From Candidatus Accumulibacter adjunctus (GTDB lineage Bacteria > Pseudomonadota > Gammaproteobacteria > Burkholderiales > Rhodocyclaceae): a stretch of DNA of 55,848 nt. A program made the position numbers and the translations under genes. The notes under the pieces were generated by a model, which ran no database searches, had not been told where the DNA came from, and saw nothing but the letters and a program-made list of their open reading frames with translations. The DNA is taken from the NCBI GenBank assembly GCA_000585015.1, contig JFAX01000023.1, forward strand, positions 7,810 through 63,657. The letters are read 5' to 3'. Numbering within the stretch: position 1 is the first letter of the stretch; each line of letters opens with the position of its first letter. Of this stretch, positions 1-8,100 are shown piece after piece.

Positions 1-2
1 AT

Positions 3-1154
3 GGCATTCATGCGATTGCCCTGGGTTGGGATGCACGCGGCAAGGGCGAGGCTGCCGAGTATGCTTGGGACGCCGCTTTCGCCGCCTATCGCGACGCCTT
101 TCCGGAGCTGGCACGCGAGTTCGAGCGTCGGATGCGGGGCGATCTGCCTGCCGATTGGGATGCGCGCGTGGCAGCGCTGCTTGACCGTTGCTCCGGGCAG
201 GCCGCCGCGGTCGCGACACGCAAGGCATCGCAGGATGCCATCGAGGACCTGGCTCCGGCCCTGCCTGAACTGCTCGGCGGTTCGGCGGACCTGACCGGTT
301 CGAACCTCTGCAGCTGGACTGGAAGCAGACCCGCCAACCGCGAGGCCGCCGGCAACTACATCAACTATGGCGTGCGCGAGTTCGCCATGACGGCAATCGC
401 CAACGGCATTGCGCTGCACGGCGGCTTCATCCCCTATACGGCGACCTTCCTCGTCTTCTCGGATTATGCGCGCAACGCCATCCGTCTCGCAGCGCTGATG
501 AAGCAGCGGCAAGTGATGGTCTATACGCACGACTCGATCGGCTTGGGCGAGGATGGTCCGACACACCAGCCGATCGAGCAGGCTGCGTCGCTGCGTCTGA
601 TCCCGGGCCTCGATGTCTGGCGTCCGGCCGATGCCGTCGAGACTGCCGTTGCCTGGGTCGCCGCGCTCGAGCGTCGCGACGGTCCTTCGTGCCTTCTTCT
701 CTCGCGCCAGAACCTGCCGGCGCTGCCGCGACCACCCGAGCAGGTCGCCGACATCCGGCGTGGCGGCTATGTCCTGCGCGAAGCGGCGGACGGTGATGCG
801 CGACTGGTACTGCTGGCGACGGGATCAGAGGTCAGTCTCGTTCTGGAGGCACAGGCTGTGCTGTCGCAGCAGGGCATCCCGGTTCGTGTCGTCGCCATGC
901 CCTGCAGCGCGCGTTTCGACCGGCAGCTGCCGGCGTATCGCCGCCAGGTGCTGCCGTTGGCGACGCCGATACTGGCCGTCGAGGCGGGGCATCCCGATCT
1001 GTGGTGGAAGTACGTGGGCACGGCTGGTGCGGTGATCGGCATCGACCGTTTTGGCGAATCGGCGCCGGCGACCGATCTTTACCAGTTTTTCGGCATTACC
1101 GTGGACGCGATCGTGGCACGCGCGCGCAGTTTGTCCGGCCGGGCCCCCGGCTGA
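3..1154 (+). CDS. tkt: Transketolase, C-terminal part (5' end outside window)
   Basis: Transketolase moves two-carbon ketol units between sugar phosphates in the non-oxidative pentose phosphate pathway, using thiamine diphosphate. The reading frame is open from base 3, so the N-terminal diphosphate-binding part is cut off by the window edge. What remains is the pyrimidine-binding and C-terminal domains. Visible signatures are LGGSADL, the transketolase motif GEDGPTHQP with its catalytic-region histidine, MKQRQVMVYTHDS, LATGSEVSL and a FGESAPA tail. The alignment runs collinearly with E. coli TktA as I recall it. The gene is convergent with the cation-efflux gene, only 29 bp away, and no clear terminator hairpin is visible between them. 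Identity is very secure. Confidence 0.96.
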   Translation, partial: GIHAIALGWDARGKGEAAEYAWDAAFAAYRDAFPELAREFERRMRGDLPADWDARVAALLDRCSGQAAAVATRKASQDAIEDLAPALPELLGGSADLTGSNLCSWTGSRPANREAAGNYINYGVREFAMTAIANGIALHGGFIPYTATFLVFSDYARNAIRLAALMKQRQVMVYTHDSIGLGEDGPTHQPIEQAASLRLIPGLDVWRPADAVETAVAWVAALERRDGPSCLLLSRQNLPALPRPPEQVADIRRGGYVLREAADGDARLVLLATGSEVSLVLEAQAVLSQQGIPVRVVAMPCSARFDRQLPAYRRQVLPLATPILAVEAGHPDLWWKYVGTAGAVIGIDRFGESAPATDLYQFFGITVDAIVARARSLSGRAPG

Positions 1155-1183
1155 CACCCTGCTGCCCGTCCGCCTGTGGGCTT

Positions 1184-2371
1184 TCAGCGGCCGCCGGCGA
1201 AGGTCCGCAGTCGCTGATTCAGGCTCAGGGAACCGACCTGCGGCAGATCTGCCAGAAGCGCGGCGATGTCCTCCCCGAGCCTGGCGAGAACGACGCTGTC
1301 CGTGGAAATGCCCGCGGCCAAGAGGATCTCGACCTCGACCCGGCCGCCGAGATAGTGCAGCACGACGTGCTCCGGGGCGGGCAGACCGACGAAGGCGGGC
1401 GCCAGCTGCCGCATCAGTTCGTCGCGGTCGGGCAGCCCGTGGCTTGCCAAGTCATGATCGAGGTCGTCCTCGACGTCCACATGGACGAGGACGTCCGCCA
1501 CTGCCGAGTGGCTCTCGAGCACCCGTTTGCGCGTCATTTCGGCGATCCGGTGCCCTTCCGAGACGCTGACCCGCGGTTCGACACAGACGTGGGCATCGAC
1601 CAGCGAACGATGCGCCATGCGCCTCGTCCGCAGTTCGTGCAGGCTGCTGACGCCGGGAGTATCGACGATGACCTGGCGGATGCTGTTGACCTCGTCGATC
1701 GACAAACCGGTGTCGATCAGTTCCTGCACCGCCTCCCAGGCGAACACCGTTCCCATGCGGACGATCATGAAGCCGACGATCACGGCGGCAACCGAGTCGG
1801 CGAAGGTGTAGCCGAGAAGATTGCCAACGATGCCGATGGCCACAACGAGCGACGATGCCGCATCCGAGCGGGCATGCCAGGCGTTGGAGATCAGCATTGG
1901 TGAACGCAGCCGTTCGCCGACGTGCAGCATGTAGCGGAACAGTCCTTCCTTGGCGGCCAGCGCGACGATGGCGGTCCATAGCGCCATTGGTGCCACCGGC
2001 GGCAGGTCCTCGAGCGACTGCAGCTTGACGCCGGCACTCCAGATGATTCCCGCGCCGGTCAGTGCCAGGATGGCACCCAGTGCGAAGGAGGCTGCCGTCT
2101 CGATCCGCGCATGGCCGTAGGGGTGGCTTTCGTCAGCCGGATCCTTGCTGTGATGCGCCGCGAACAGGACGAGGAAGTCGCAGACGAGGTCGGAAAGAGA
2201 GTGCAGTCCGTCAGCGATCAGGCCCTGCGAGTGGGCAACGATGCCCGCAACGACCTGCGCGCCGGTCAGCAGAATGTTCACCAGGACGCTGACCCAGGTT
2301 ACCCGCTGCGTCATGGCGTGTCGCTCAGGGTGGTCGTAGGCAACCGCCGGTTCGTCGTCCAGGATGCTCAT
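1184..2371 (-). CDS. Cation diffusion facilitator (CDF) family divalent-metal efflux transporter
   Basis: This is an inner-membrane metal/proton antiporter of the CDF family, probably exporting Zn2+, Fe2+, Mn2+ or a similar ion. The 395-residue protein has an N-terminal cytosolic stretch, about six hydrophobic segments between residues 25 and 215, and a C-terminal cytosolic domain of the ferredoxin-like type. The two conserved metal-site motifs are present: HSLSD in TM2 (H57 and D61) and HARSD in TM5 (H166 and D170). This HxxxD/HxxxD pattern suggests Zn/Fe/Mn rather than a diagnostic single metal. The C-terminal extension beyond residue 300 is longer than in the short FieF type. The gene is divergent from the GNAT gene across about 250 bp. 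Family is certain; substrate is not assigned. Confidence 0.92.
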   Translation of the reverse strand: MSILDDEPAVAYDHPERHAMTQRVTWVSVLVNILLTGAQVVAGIVAHSQGLIADGLHSLSDLVCDFLVLFAAHHSKDPADESHPYGHARIETAASFALGAILALTGAGIIWSAGVKLQSLEDLPPVAPMALWTAIVALAAKEGLFRYMLHVGERLRSPMLISNAWHARSDAASSLVVAIGIVGNLLGYTFADSVAAVIVGFMIVRMGTVFAWEAVQELIDTGLSIDEVNSIRQVIVDTPGVSSLHELRTRRMAHRSLVDAHVCVEPRVSVSEGHRIAEMTRKRVLESHSAVADVLVHVDVEDDLDHDLASHGLPDRDELMRQLAPAFVGLPAPEHVVLHYLGGRVEVEILLAAGISTDSVVLARLGEDIAALLADLPQVGSLSLNQRLRTFAGGR

Positions 2372-2622
2372 GTGTCCCTCCCTCGTCGTTGACTTTCGCG
2401 CGCGATTCTACAGTCGATGGCGCGGCACTGTCTCGTCGTGGCACGGCCGCAGCTGCCGTGCGTCGCTGCCGGGCCGGCAGTCTCGCTGCTCGACGTTAAT
2501 GCAGGCTTAAGGCGACAGCCCGTCTCCGTTACAATCGCGAACTTCGACCGGGACCGGCGACGCGCGGTGTTCTCTCTTGCCTCGCGCTCTCTTGCCCCAC
2601 GCACACTGTAGGCGGAACTTCA

Positions 2623-3144
2623 ATGAATGTCCTGATCACACCGGTCAGCGTGGCCGACGTCGATTCGCTGGTCGCGCTGGCGCGGCAGGTCTGGCAACGG
2701 ACCTACCCGGGGATCATCAGCCAGGAGCAGATCGATTACATGCTTGCACAGCGCTACGGTCGGGACCGCCTGCTGGCCGAACTGGAGGATCCGGGAATCT
2801 GGTGGGACAAGGCGACGGTGGACGGTTGCCTGGCGGCCTTTTCATCTTGCATCGCCGTGGCTGGCGGGAGTGAGATGAAACTCGACAAGCTTTACGTCGA
2901 TCCGCTGCGGCAGCATGGTGGCATCGGTGGCCGGCTGATCGAGGAGGTCGAGCGCCATGCCCGCGCTGCCGACTGCCGAACCCTCATCCTGGCCGTCAAC
3001 AAGCGCAACGAACCAGCCATTGCCGCCTACCGCCGCTACGGGTTCGTCGTCCGCGATTCGGTCTGCGTCGACATTGGCCACGGCTTCGTCATGGACGACT
3101 TTATAATGTCCAAGTCACTGCCGCCTGCGGCAGCTTCCCTGTGA
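2623..3144 (+). CDS. GNAT-family N-acetyltransferase
   Basis: Small 173-residue acetyl-CoA-dependent acetyltransferase. The GNAT core is visible: beta4 with KLDKLYVDP (residues ~86-94), the acetyl-CoA pyrophosphate loop QHGGIGGRLI in place of the usual Q/RxxGxG/A, and the C-terminal NKRNEPAIAAYRRYGF motif (residues ~126-141) typical of the AAT/GNAT fold. Similar proteins are annotated as RimI-like or phosphinothricin-acetyltransferase-like; the substrate cannot be read from sequence. It ends 6 bp before dapF, so it probably leads the dapF-DUF484-xerC transcription unit. The start at 2623 has an AGGCGGA stretch just upstream. A TACAAT -10-like hexamer lies at 2530-2535, but no good -35 element accompanies it. 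Confidence 0.85.
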   Translation: MNVLITPVSVADVDSLVALARQVWQRTYPGIISQEQIDYMLAQRYGRDRLLAELEDPGIWWDKATVDGCLAAFSSCIAVAGGSEMKLDKLYVDPLRQHGGIGGRLIEEVERHARAADCRTLILAVNKRNEPAIAAYRRYGFVVRDSVCVDIGHGFVMDDFIMSKSLPPAAASL

Positions 3145-3150
3145 ACGCCA

Positions 3151-3981
3151 ATGCTGCTTCCCTTCGTCAAGATGCATGGTCTCGGCAACGATTTCGTCGT
3201 CCTTGACGGTGTGCGCCAATCGCTCGATTTGAACCGGGCGCAGTTGCGCCGGCTCGCCGACCGTCATTTCGGCATCGGCTGCGATCAGGTGTTGCTCGTC
3301 GAGGCGCCGACACGGCCCGGGGTGGACTTTCGCTATCGGATCTTCAATGCCGATGGCGGTGAGGTCGAACAGTGCGGCAACGGGGCCCGCTGTTTCGTCC
3401 GCTTCGTGCACGAGCAGGGGCTGACGACGCGACGCCAGATCCGCGTCGAGACGATGAGCGGCGTGATCGTCCCGTGCCTCGAAGAGGACGGTTCGGTCAC
3501 TGTCGACATGGGGCAGCCGGAGTTCGCAGCGGACCGGATTCCGTTCCTCAGCGACGTCGATGACATTGTGCAGCCTCTCCGGCTCGCCGACGAGGAGATC
3601 GAGATCACCGCCGTCGGCATGGGCAATCCGCACGCCGTGCAGCTCGTCGACGATATCGACAAGGCGCCGGTCGAGCGCCAGGGTCCGGCCATCGAGTTGC
3701 ATCCGCGCTTCCCGCAGCGCGTCAACGCCGGTTTCATGCAGGTGAGCGACCGCCACGCGATTCGCTTGCGGGTCCATGAGCGCGGTGCGGGCGAAACGCT
3801 GGCCTGTGGCACCGGTGCCTGTGCGGCGGTAGTGGCCGGAATCGCGCGTGGTCTGCTCGGTTCCCCCGTCCGAGTCGCCACGCGAGGAGGTGAGCTGCTG
3901 GTCGCCTGGTCGGGCAAGGGTGCTCCGGTGTTCATGACCGGGCCGGCAGTTACAGTCTTCAAGGGAGAGATCGAGTTATGA
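3151..3981 (+). CDS. dapF: Diaminopimelate epimerase
   Basis: DapF converts LL-diaminopimelate to meso-diaminopimelate, the penultimate step of lysine synthesis and the source of the peptidoglycan cross-linking residue. The 276-residue protein has the family start KMHGLGNDF and both catalytic cysteines of the cofactor-independent two-base mechanism: Cys75 in the context [10 protein letters not shown] and Cys219 in [10 protein letters not shown]. Length matches the family. It follows the GNAT gene by 6 bp and overlaps the DUF484 gene by an ATGA junction, so the genes are translationally coupled. The dapF–DUF484–xerC order also occurs in gammaproteobacteria such as E. coli. Confidence 0.98.
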   Translation: MLLPFVKMHGLGNDFVVLDGVRQSLDLNRAQLRRLADRHFGIGCDQVLLVEAPTRPGVDFRYRIFNADGGEVEQCGNGARCFVRFVHEQGLTTRRQIRVETMSGVIVPCLEEDGSVTVDMGQPEFAADRIPFLSDVDDIVQPLRLADEEIEITAVGMGNPHAVQLVDDIDKAPVERQGPAIELHPRFPQRVNAGFMQVSDRHAIRLRVHERGAGETLACGTGACAAVVAGIARGLLGSPVRVATRGGELLVAWSGKGAPVFMTGPAVTVFKGEIEL

Positions 3982-4631
3982 GAGCGGAAGAGGTCGCGCG
4001 CTACCTGCAGGACAATCCACATTTCTTCGAGCAGCACGCCGATCTGGTGGCCAACATCGTCGTGCCGCATCCGCACGCTGGGCGGGCAATCTCGATCACC
4101 GAGCGACAGATGCTCGCGCTGCGCGACAAGAACAGGCAGCTCGAGGGCAAGATGGGCGAGCTGCTGCAGTTCGGCGAGGAAAACGATGTGCTTGGCGCCA
4201 AGATGCATCGGCTGGCGGTAGGGATGATCGCGGCGCGGAGCTTGCAGGCGGTGCTGCACACCCTCAACCTCCACCTGCGCGATGACTTTGCCGTACCGCA
4301 TGTTGCCGTACGCCTCTGGCGGCACCCAGAGGGCCGCGAGGAATTGCCGGAGTTTGCGGAAGTCGGTGCGGACCTGCAGGCTTTCGCCGAGACTCTGGTG
4401 CAACCGTTCTGCGGTTCGACCAGTGGCTTCGAAACCTCGTCCTGGTTCGGGGAGGCGGCCACGCACGTGCGTTCGCAGGGACTGATCGCGATCCGGGATG
4501 GCGGCGCCACGCGGGGAATGATCGCGCTTGGCAGTGAGGATTCCGAGCGCTTCTACGCCGGGATGGGAACGATCTACCTCGAGCGTCTCGGCGAGATGGC
4601 AGCGGCAGCGTTGGCACGCGTCCTTGGGTGA
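3978..4631 (+). CDS. DUF484 family protein (YigA-like)
   Basis: 217-residue DUF484 protein of unknown biochemical role. It has the family opening ([19 protein letters not shown]), a short coiled-coil stretch around residues 45-70 ([17 protein letters not shown]) and a GAF-like C-terminal half. The ATG overlaps the dapF stop codon, and xerC follows after 34 bp. Its conserved place between dapF and xerC in many proteobacteria is the best clue to function. The GAF-like fold suggests a sensor or scaffold rather than an enzyme, but that is inference. Confidence 0.88.
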   Translation: MRAEEVARYLQDNPHFFEQHADLVANIVVPHPHAGRAISITERQMLALRDKNRQLEGKMGELLQFGEENDVLGAKMHRLAVGMIAARSLQAVLHTLNLHLRDDFAVPHVAVRLWRHPEGREELPEFAEVGADLQAFAETLVQPFCGSTSGFETSSWFGEAATHVRSQGLIAIRDGGATRGMIALGSEDSERFYAGMGTIYLERLGEMAAAALARVLG

Positions 4632-4665
4632 AGGCGTCCGCGCAGGATCCGGCAGGGTGTCTTGA

Positions 4666-5580
4666 ATGACCGCGGGTGACAACGCGGCGAGTGTTCGCGC
4701 CTACCTCGAAGAACTCGCACAGCAACGGCGATCATCGATGCATACGGTAAGAAGCTACCGTCACGACCTCGAACTGCTTTGCCGCTTGCTCGGCGAACTG
4801 CCTGGCGAAGCCAGTCTGGCCAGCGTGCAGCCGCATCACATACGCCGCTTCGTCGCGCAGCTGCACACGCGCGGGCTCGGTGGCCGGTCGCTGGGACGGA
4901 CGCTGTCCGCCTGGCGTGGTTTCTATCGCTGGCTTGGCCAGCGCGGGCAGGCGAACCAGAACCCGGTCGATGGCGTCCGCCCGCCGAAGAGTCCGCAGGC
5001 GCTGCCCAAGGTGCTTTCGCCCGACGAGGCGAACCGGCTTCTTGCGGCAGAGAGCGAAAACCTGCTGCAACTGCGCGATCAGGCAATCTTCGAGCTGTTC
5101 TATTCATCCGGGCTGCGCCTGGCCGAGTTGGCCGCGCTCGACCTGTCATGCCTCGAAGAGCTGCTGGGCGGAGAGGTGCGGGTGCTCGGCAAGCGCAACA
5201 AGCTGCGCATCGTGCCTGTCGGCAGCAGGGCGAGGCTGGCGGTGGCAGATTGGGCGGCGCAGCGCTCGAGACTGGCGGCGGAAGGCGAAGCCGCCCTCTT
5301 CGTCAGCCAGCGTGGCACGCGCCTTGGTGTGCGCATGATCCAGCTGCGCCTGCAGCGCCGTGGTCTGGCGCAGGGTCTGCTTGCGCGCGTGCATCCGCAC
5401 ATGTTGCGCCATTCCTTCGCCTCGCATGTCCTGCAGTCCTCGGGAGACCTCCGTGCCGTGCAGGAGATGCTCGGTCATGCCAGCATTTCCTCGACGCAGG
5501 TCTATACGCACCTCGACTTCCAGCACCTCGCCGCCGTCTACGATCAGGCACATCCGCGCGCCAAGCGCAAACCGAGCTGA
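4666..5580 (+). CDS. xerC: Tyrosine recombinase XerC
   Basis: XerC acts with XerD at dif sites to resolve chromosome dimers at cell division. The 304-residue protein has the N-terminal SAM-like core-binding domain (residues ~1-90) and the catalytic domain. All catalytic residues are visible: R151 (SSGLRLAEL), K176 (VLGKRNKL), H245 and R248 (HPHMLRHSF), H271 (LGHASISS) and the nucleophile Y280 (TQVYTH). Length and motifs are those of housekeeping XerC rather than a phage integrase, and the position after dapF–DUF484 supports this. The small gene downstream starts 3 bp after the stop codon. Confidence 0.97.
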   Translation: MTAGDNAASVRAYLEELAQQRRSSMHTVRSYRHDLELLCRLLGELPGEASLASVQPHHIRRFVAQLHTRGLGGRSLGRTLSAWRGFYRWLGQRGQANQNPVDGVRPPKSPQALPKVLSPDEANRLLAAESENLLQLRDQAIFELFYSSGLRLAELAALDLSCLEELLGGEVRVLGKRNKLRIVPVGSRARLAVADWAAQRSRLAAEGEAALFVSQRGTRLGVRMIQLRLQRRGLAQGLLARVHPHMLRHSFASHVLQSSGDLRAVQEMLGHASISSTQVYTHLDFQHLAAVYDQAHPRAKRKPS

Positions 5581-5583
5581 AAG

Positions 5584-5871
5584 GTGAGCAAGATCATCGG
5601 CCTGATACGGATCATCGAGCCAACGGCATTCGAGGCCTATCGCGGCGAAGTGGGCAGGACGGTTGCGGAGTTTGGCGGCCGAATCCGCTTTCGCGGCTCG
5701 GTGACCGAGGTGTTCTGGAACGAACTGGGCTGCGAAGGCTTCGAGGCAGTGGTCGAACTGGAGTTCGACCGACTCGAGGACGCGCGGGCCTGGGCGACCA
5801 GCGAGAGCTATCGCAAGCTGCTGGAGGTGCGAAGCAGGGCCATGCGCGTGACGCTGTTTGCGGCCGAGTGA
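5584..5871 (+). CDS. Small DUF1330/ABM-like alpha-beta barrel protein
   Basis: 95-residue protein with a GTG start 3 bp after xerC. The pattern (IIGLIRIIEPTAFEAYRGE, then AVVELEFDRLEDARAW and a final SRAMRVTLF strand) fits the dimeric ferredoxin-like fold of the DUF1330/antibiotic-biosynthesis-monooxygenase superfamily. These folds include small monooxygenases and many proteins without a known reaction. No catalytic residue can be named here. Close spacing implies co-transcription with xerC, though a functional link is not evident. Confidence 0.72.
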   Translation: MSKIIGLIRIIEPTAFEAYRGEVGRTVAEFGGRIRFRGSVTEVFWNELGCEGFEAVVELEFDRLEDARAWATSESYRKLLEVRSRAMRVTLFAAE

Positions 5872-6259
5872 CTCCCGCTGCTTCTTCCGCAGCTCGCTGA
5901 GCCAGCGTCAGCCCTTGTTCCAGGGTGCGAGGAGGCTGCGGGGTTCCCGTTCGGGCAATGATCTTGCAGGTGCCAGCGAATCGTCGCCAGCGCGTCCGGA
6001 TACGGGCTGCGAGCACGTGAGCTGCAGGTTGTTCACGCGGATGGGCCGCTGGTTAGCAGCCGAGCAGCACGGCCGAGTGGCCGCGCTGCCCCAGAGTGAC
6101 TCGGGTCGCCCCTGGCCGCCGTGCCGGCTGCGCCCGCGACTGGAGCGCTGCCGGCGACGCTGGCTGCCACGGTCGCTCGGTGGCGGAACGCGCACGGAAG
6201 CGTCGTGCCAGCAGGAGCACGCTTTTCCGGGCGCGAGTGAGCTGCGCTGCGTGAGAAGA
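5872..6259. other. Gene-free GC-rich stretch of 388 bp
   Basis: This is the convergent interval between the DUF1330-like gene and the collagen-like gene. Open frames run through it on both strands, but their composition (arginine-, serine- and cysteine-rich, no recognisable motif) looks like GC-driven noise. No tRNA, strong hairpin with T-tract or repeat family is evident. Confidence 0.5.
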
Positions 6260-6613
6260 TCAGGCGGGCGAAGCCGGATCACCCTTCGGCCCAGGTGGCC
6301 CTTTCGGCCCGGTGGCCCCCTTGGCACCGGCGGCTCCGGGCGGACCCGCCGGACCAGCTGGTCCCGCCGGACCCGCCGGGCCAGCTGGACCCGGGTCTCC
6401 TTTGGCTCCGCTTGGACCGGTCTTGCCTTGCGGACCAGCAGGTCCGCTACTTCCCGGTGGGCCCGGAGGACCCTCCTTGAGCTTGAGTTGCGCGAGCTCT
6501 CCCTCGATTGCCGCTACTCGATCGTGCAGGGCCTGCAACGGATCAGCGACAGATGCTTCGTCGGACGCGGCCTTGGCTGCCGCAGACTTCTTCCTGTCCT
6601 TCTTCTTCGACAT
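6260..6613 (-). CDS. Collagen-like triple-helix protein with N-terminal coiled coil, no signal peptide
   Basis: 117-residue protein in three parts. Residues 1-18 are basic ([15 protein letters not shown]). Residues ~25-47 form a heptad-like coiled coil ([20 protein letters not shown]) suited to trimerisation. The remainder is an uninterrupted run of 22 Gly-X-Y triplets rich in GPA, GPP, GPK and GAK, ending in GDPASPA. Gly-X-Y repeats fold as collagen triple helices, and bacterial examples usually need a separate trimerisation domain such as this one. There is no signal peptide or anchor, so the protein appears cytoplasmic, which is unusual for bacterial collagens. A good Shine-Dalgarno (GGAGA) precedes the ATG and a plausible promoter lies upstream. 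It is divergent from the acyl carrier protein gene. Role unknown. Confidence 0.85.
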   Translation of the reverse strand: MSKKKDRKKSAAAKAASDEASVADPLQALHDRVAAIEGELAQLKLKEGPPGPPGSSGPAGPQGKTGPSGAKGDPGPAGPAGPAGPAGPAGPPGAAGAKGATGPKGPPGPKGDPASPA

Positions 6614-6673
6614 CTCTGGTCTCCTCTCATCAATCGGGTGCGCGGAGCAGCGCTGGGAAAGTCTCCGCTGCGG

Positions 6674-6702
6674 ACTAGAACATGGAAACCCGAGCTGGTC
6701 AA
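6674..6702 (-). promoter_or_regulatory. Candidate sigma-70 promoter for the collagen-like gene
   Basis: Read on the minus strand: TTGACC (-35, 6702-6697), a 17-nt spacer, then TCTAGT (-10, 6679-6674). The predicted start is near 6667, giving a leader of about 55 nt before the ATG at 6613. The -35 matches consensus at five of six positions and the -10 at four. Confidence 0.45.
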
Positions 6703-6950
6703 CGGCTTGCTGTCTGTCATGTTCGATGCCGTCAGGTTATGACTTTGGTTTGGCCGCCGCTGCCTGCGGGAACCGGCGTCGGCGGTAGGTTGAACGCGGT
6801 CTTCGACCCCGGCACGCCTGCGCCGCTTGGCATGAGGATGATCTGCCGGTGTTCGCTGCCGTTTCCGGAAAAGCTCGTCGAGCGGACTGGTTGCGCCGTG
6901 CTTGCCGGTTGGAGCGTGCGGTATCGCACGGAGCCCGCTACCGGCCTCGG

Positions 6951-6956
6951 TATAAT
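6951..6956 (+). promoter_or_regulatory. Consensus -10 element upstream of the acyl carrier protein gene
   Basis: A perfect TATAAT lies 58 bp before the ATG at 7015. No convincing -35 hexamer sits at the proper distance, so the promoter may need an activator or rely on other contacts. The 6614-7014 divergent interval (401 bp) otherwise holds only this element and the collagen-gene promoter. The long frame running into the acyl carrier protein from 6682 is not taken as coding because it starts before the -10 element. Confidence 0.5.
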
Positions 6957-7014
6957 CGATTCCGAACCCCTGCCGCAGGCGAGGCTGGTGAGCGTTCAAC
7001 GCACTGGAGACGAA

Positions 7015-7266
7015 ATGGATATCACAAGCGAGGTGGTTTCAGTTCTTGACGAGGTCTTGAGCCTGAATGGCAGGGCGAGGGCTTTTTCGCTCGATACCCC
7101 GCTGCTGGGTGCGCTTCCCGAGCTCGACTCGATGGCGGTGGTGGCGTTGATCACGAATCTGGAGGAACGCTTCGGCTTCTGCGTCGACGACGACGAGATG
7201 GACGGTTCGGTTTTTGCTTCGCTGGCAAGCCTGGTCGACTTCGTCACTCGCAAGATGGGCGGCTGA
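7015..7266 (+). CDS. Acyl carrier protein (exosortase-A-cluster type)
   Basis: 83-residue carrier protein. The phosphopantetheine attachment site is Ser39 in PELDSMAVV, a DSM variant of the usual DSL, followed by the acidic helix ITNLEERFGF. It carries acyl groups on a 4'-phosphopantetheine arm in the cytoplasm. It is not the housekeeping AcpP: divergence is high and no fab genes are nearby. It is followed 12 bp later by the exosortase-A-associated hydrolases; as I recall, ACP genes of this type occur beside TIGR03101/TIGR03100 hydrolases in XrtA/EPS clusters. The start at 7015 is set by a GGAGA ribosome-binding site 4 nt upstream. Confidence 0.85.
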   Translation: MDITSEVVSVLDEVLSLNGRARAFSLDTPLLGALPELDSMAVVALITNLEERFGFCVDDDEMDGSVFASLASLVDFVTRKMGG

Positions 7267-7278
7267 ACTCGCCTGCAA

Positions 7279-8100
7279 ATGGCCCTCGAAGCCTTTTTTC
7301 TGCCGGCCAACCCCGGCCAGCGCTTCGCGCTGCTGCACTGGCCGGACAGTGCCGGCGAGCTCAGCGGTGCAGTCGTGTTCGTGCCGCCGTTCGCCGAGGA
7401 ACTCAACAAGTCGAGACGGATGGTGGCCTTGCAGGCACGGGCGATGGCGGCTGCGGGATACGCCGTCCTGCAGATCGACCTGCTCGGCTGTGGCGACAGT
7501 TCCGGTGATCTGGGCGATGCCTCCTGGGAAGCCTGGCTTGCCGACGTGGAACTCGCCTGCGCGTGGTTGCAGCAGAGGACCAGAGCACCGCTGTGGTTGT
7601 GGGGCCATCGCACGGGCTGCCTGCTGGCCAACGAGGCCGCCAATCGGATGCAGTGCGCGGTTGACCTGCTGTTCTGGCAGCCCGTGCTGGTCGGCAAACA
7701 GTATCTGCAACAGTTCCTGCGTCTGAAGTTGGCGGCAGAACTCGCTGGAGGTGAAGGCAGGGGCGTCATGGAGGCGTTGCGTCAGCAGTTGCGACAGGGG
7801 CAGTCGGTCGAGGTCGCTGGTTACATGTTGCCCGCGACCGTGGCGGGTGGGCTGGAGAAGGCCGAGTTGCTGTTGCCGCATCGTTCGGGTCGCGTCGAGT
7901 GGATCGAGATCTCGAGTCGCCCTGATGCCGGCTTGTCACCTGCTGCTGTGGCCCGCCTGACGCAATGGCAGGCGGCAGGACAGGAAGCGCGCGGCAGGGT
8001 GGTCAATGGCCCTGTCTTCTGGCAGACCAGTGAGATCACTGAGTGCAATGCGCTGCTGCAGGCCAGCCTGCTGGCGATGCAGCAGGCGCCGGCACCATGA
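7279..8100 (+). CDS. Exosortase A system-associated hydrolase 2 (TIGR03101-like)
   Basis: 273-residue alpha/beta-hydrolase-fold protein. It opens with EAFFLPANPGQRFALLH, then an FVPPFAEELNKSRRM loop in the oxyanion-hole region, and LLGCGDSSGDLGDASW, all typical of the hydrolase 2 family linked to the PEP-CTERM/exosortase A system. The nucleophile elbow reads GHRTG (residues 109-113), with arginine where Ser, Cys or Asp would be expected, so ordinary esterase activity is doubtful. It lies 12 bp after the ACP and overlaps hydrolase 1 by ATGA. It may act on polysaccharide or acyl intermediates, but its role is unproven. Confidence 0.85.
   Translation: MALEAFFLPANPGQRFALLHWPDSAGELSGAVVFVPPFAEELNKSRRMVALQARAMAAAGYAVLQIDLLGCGDSSGDLGDASWEAWLADVELACAWLQQRTRAPLWLWGHRTGCLLANEAANRMQCAVDLLFWQPVLVGKQYLQQFLRLKLAAELAGGEGRGVMEALRQQLRQGQSVEVAGYMLPATVAGGLEKAELLLPHRSGRVEWIEISSRPDAGLSPAAVARLTQWQAAGQEARGRVVNGPVFWQTSEITECNALLQASLLAMQQAPAP

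Noticed and set aside
1155-1183. Shared terminator between tkt and the CDF gene
   Set aside because: No stable stem with a T-rich tail on either strand.
4666-5580. XerC-type recombinase as a sign of a mobile element
   Set aside because: Its position in dapF–DUF484–xerC and its sequence are those of housekeeping XerC.
6260-6480. The GC-rich repeat as a CRISPR array or DNA repeat
   Set aside because: The 9-bp periodicity comes from Gly-X-Y codons in a coding frame with a start, ribosome-binding site and promoter; there are no spacer-repeat units.
5858-6742. 294-codon plus-strand open frame across the collagen-like gene
   Set aside because: Arg/Ser/Cys-rich, antisense to the Gly-X-Y repeats; no ribosome-binding site or family similarity.
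6682-7014. 111-codon N-terminal extension of the acyl carrier protein
   Set aside because: The extension starts upstream of the TATAAT at 6951, is not ACP-like, and the ATG at 7015 has a good GGAGA site.
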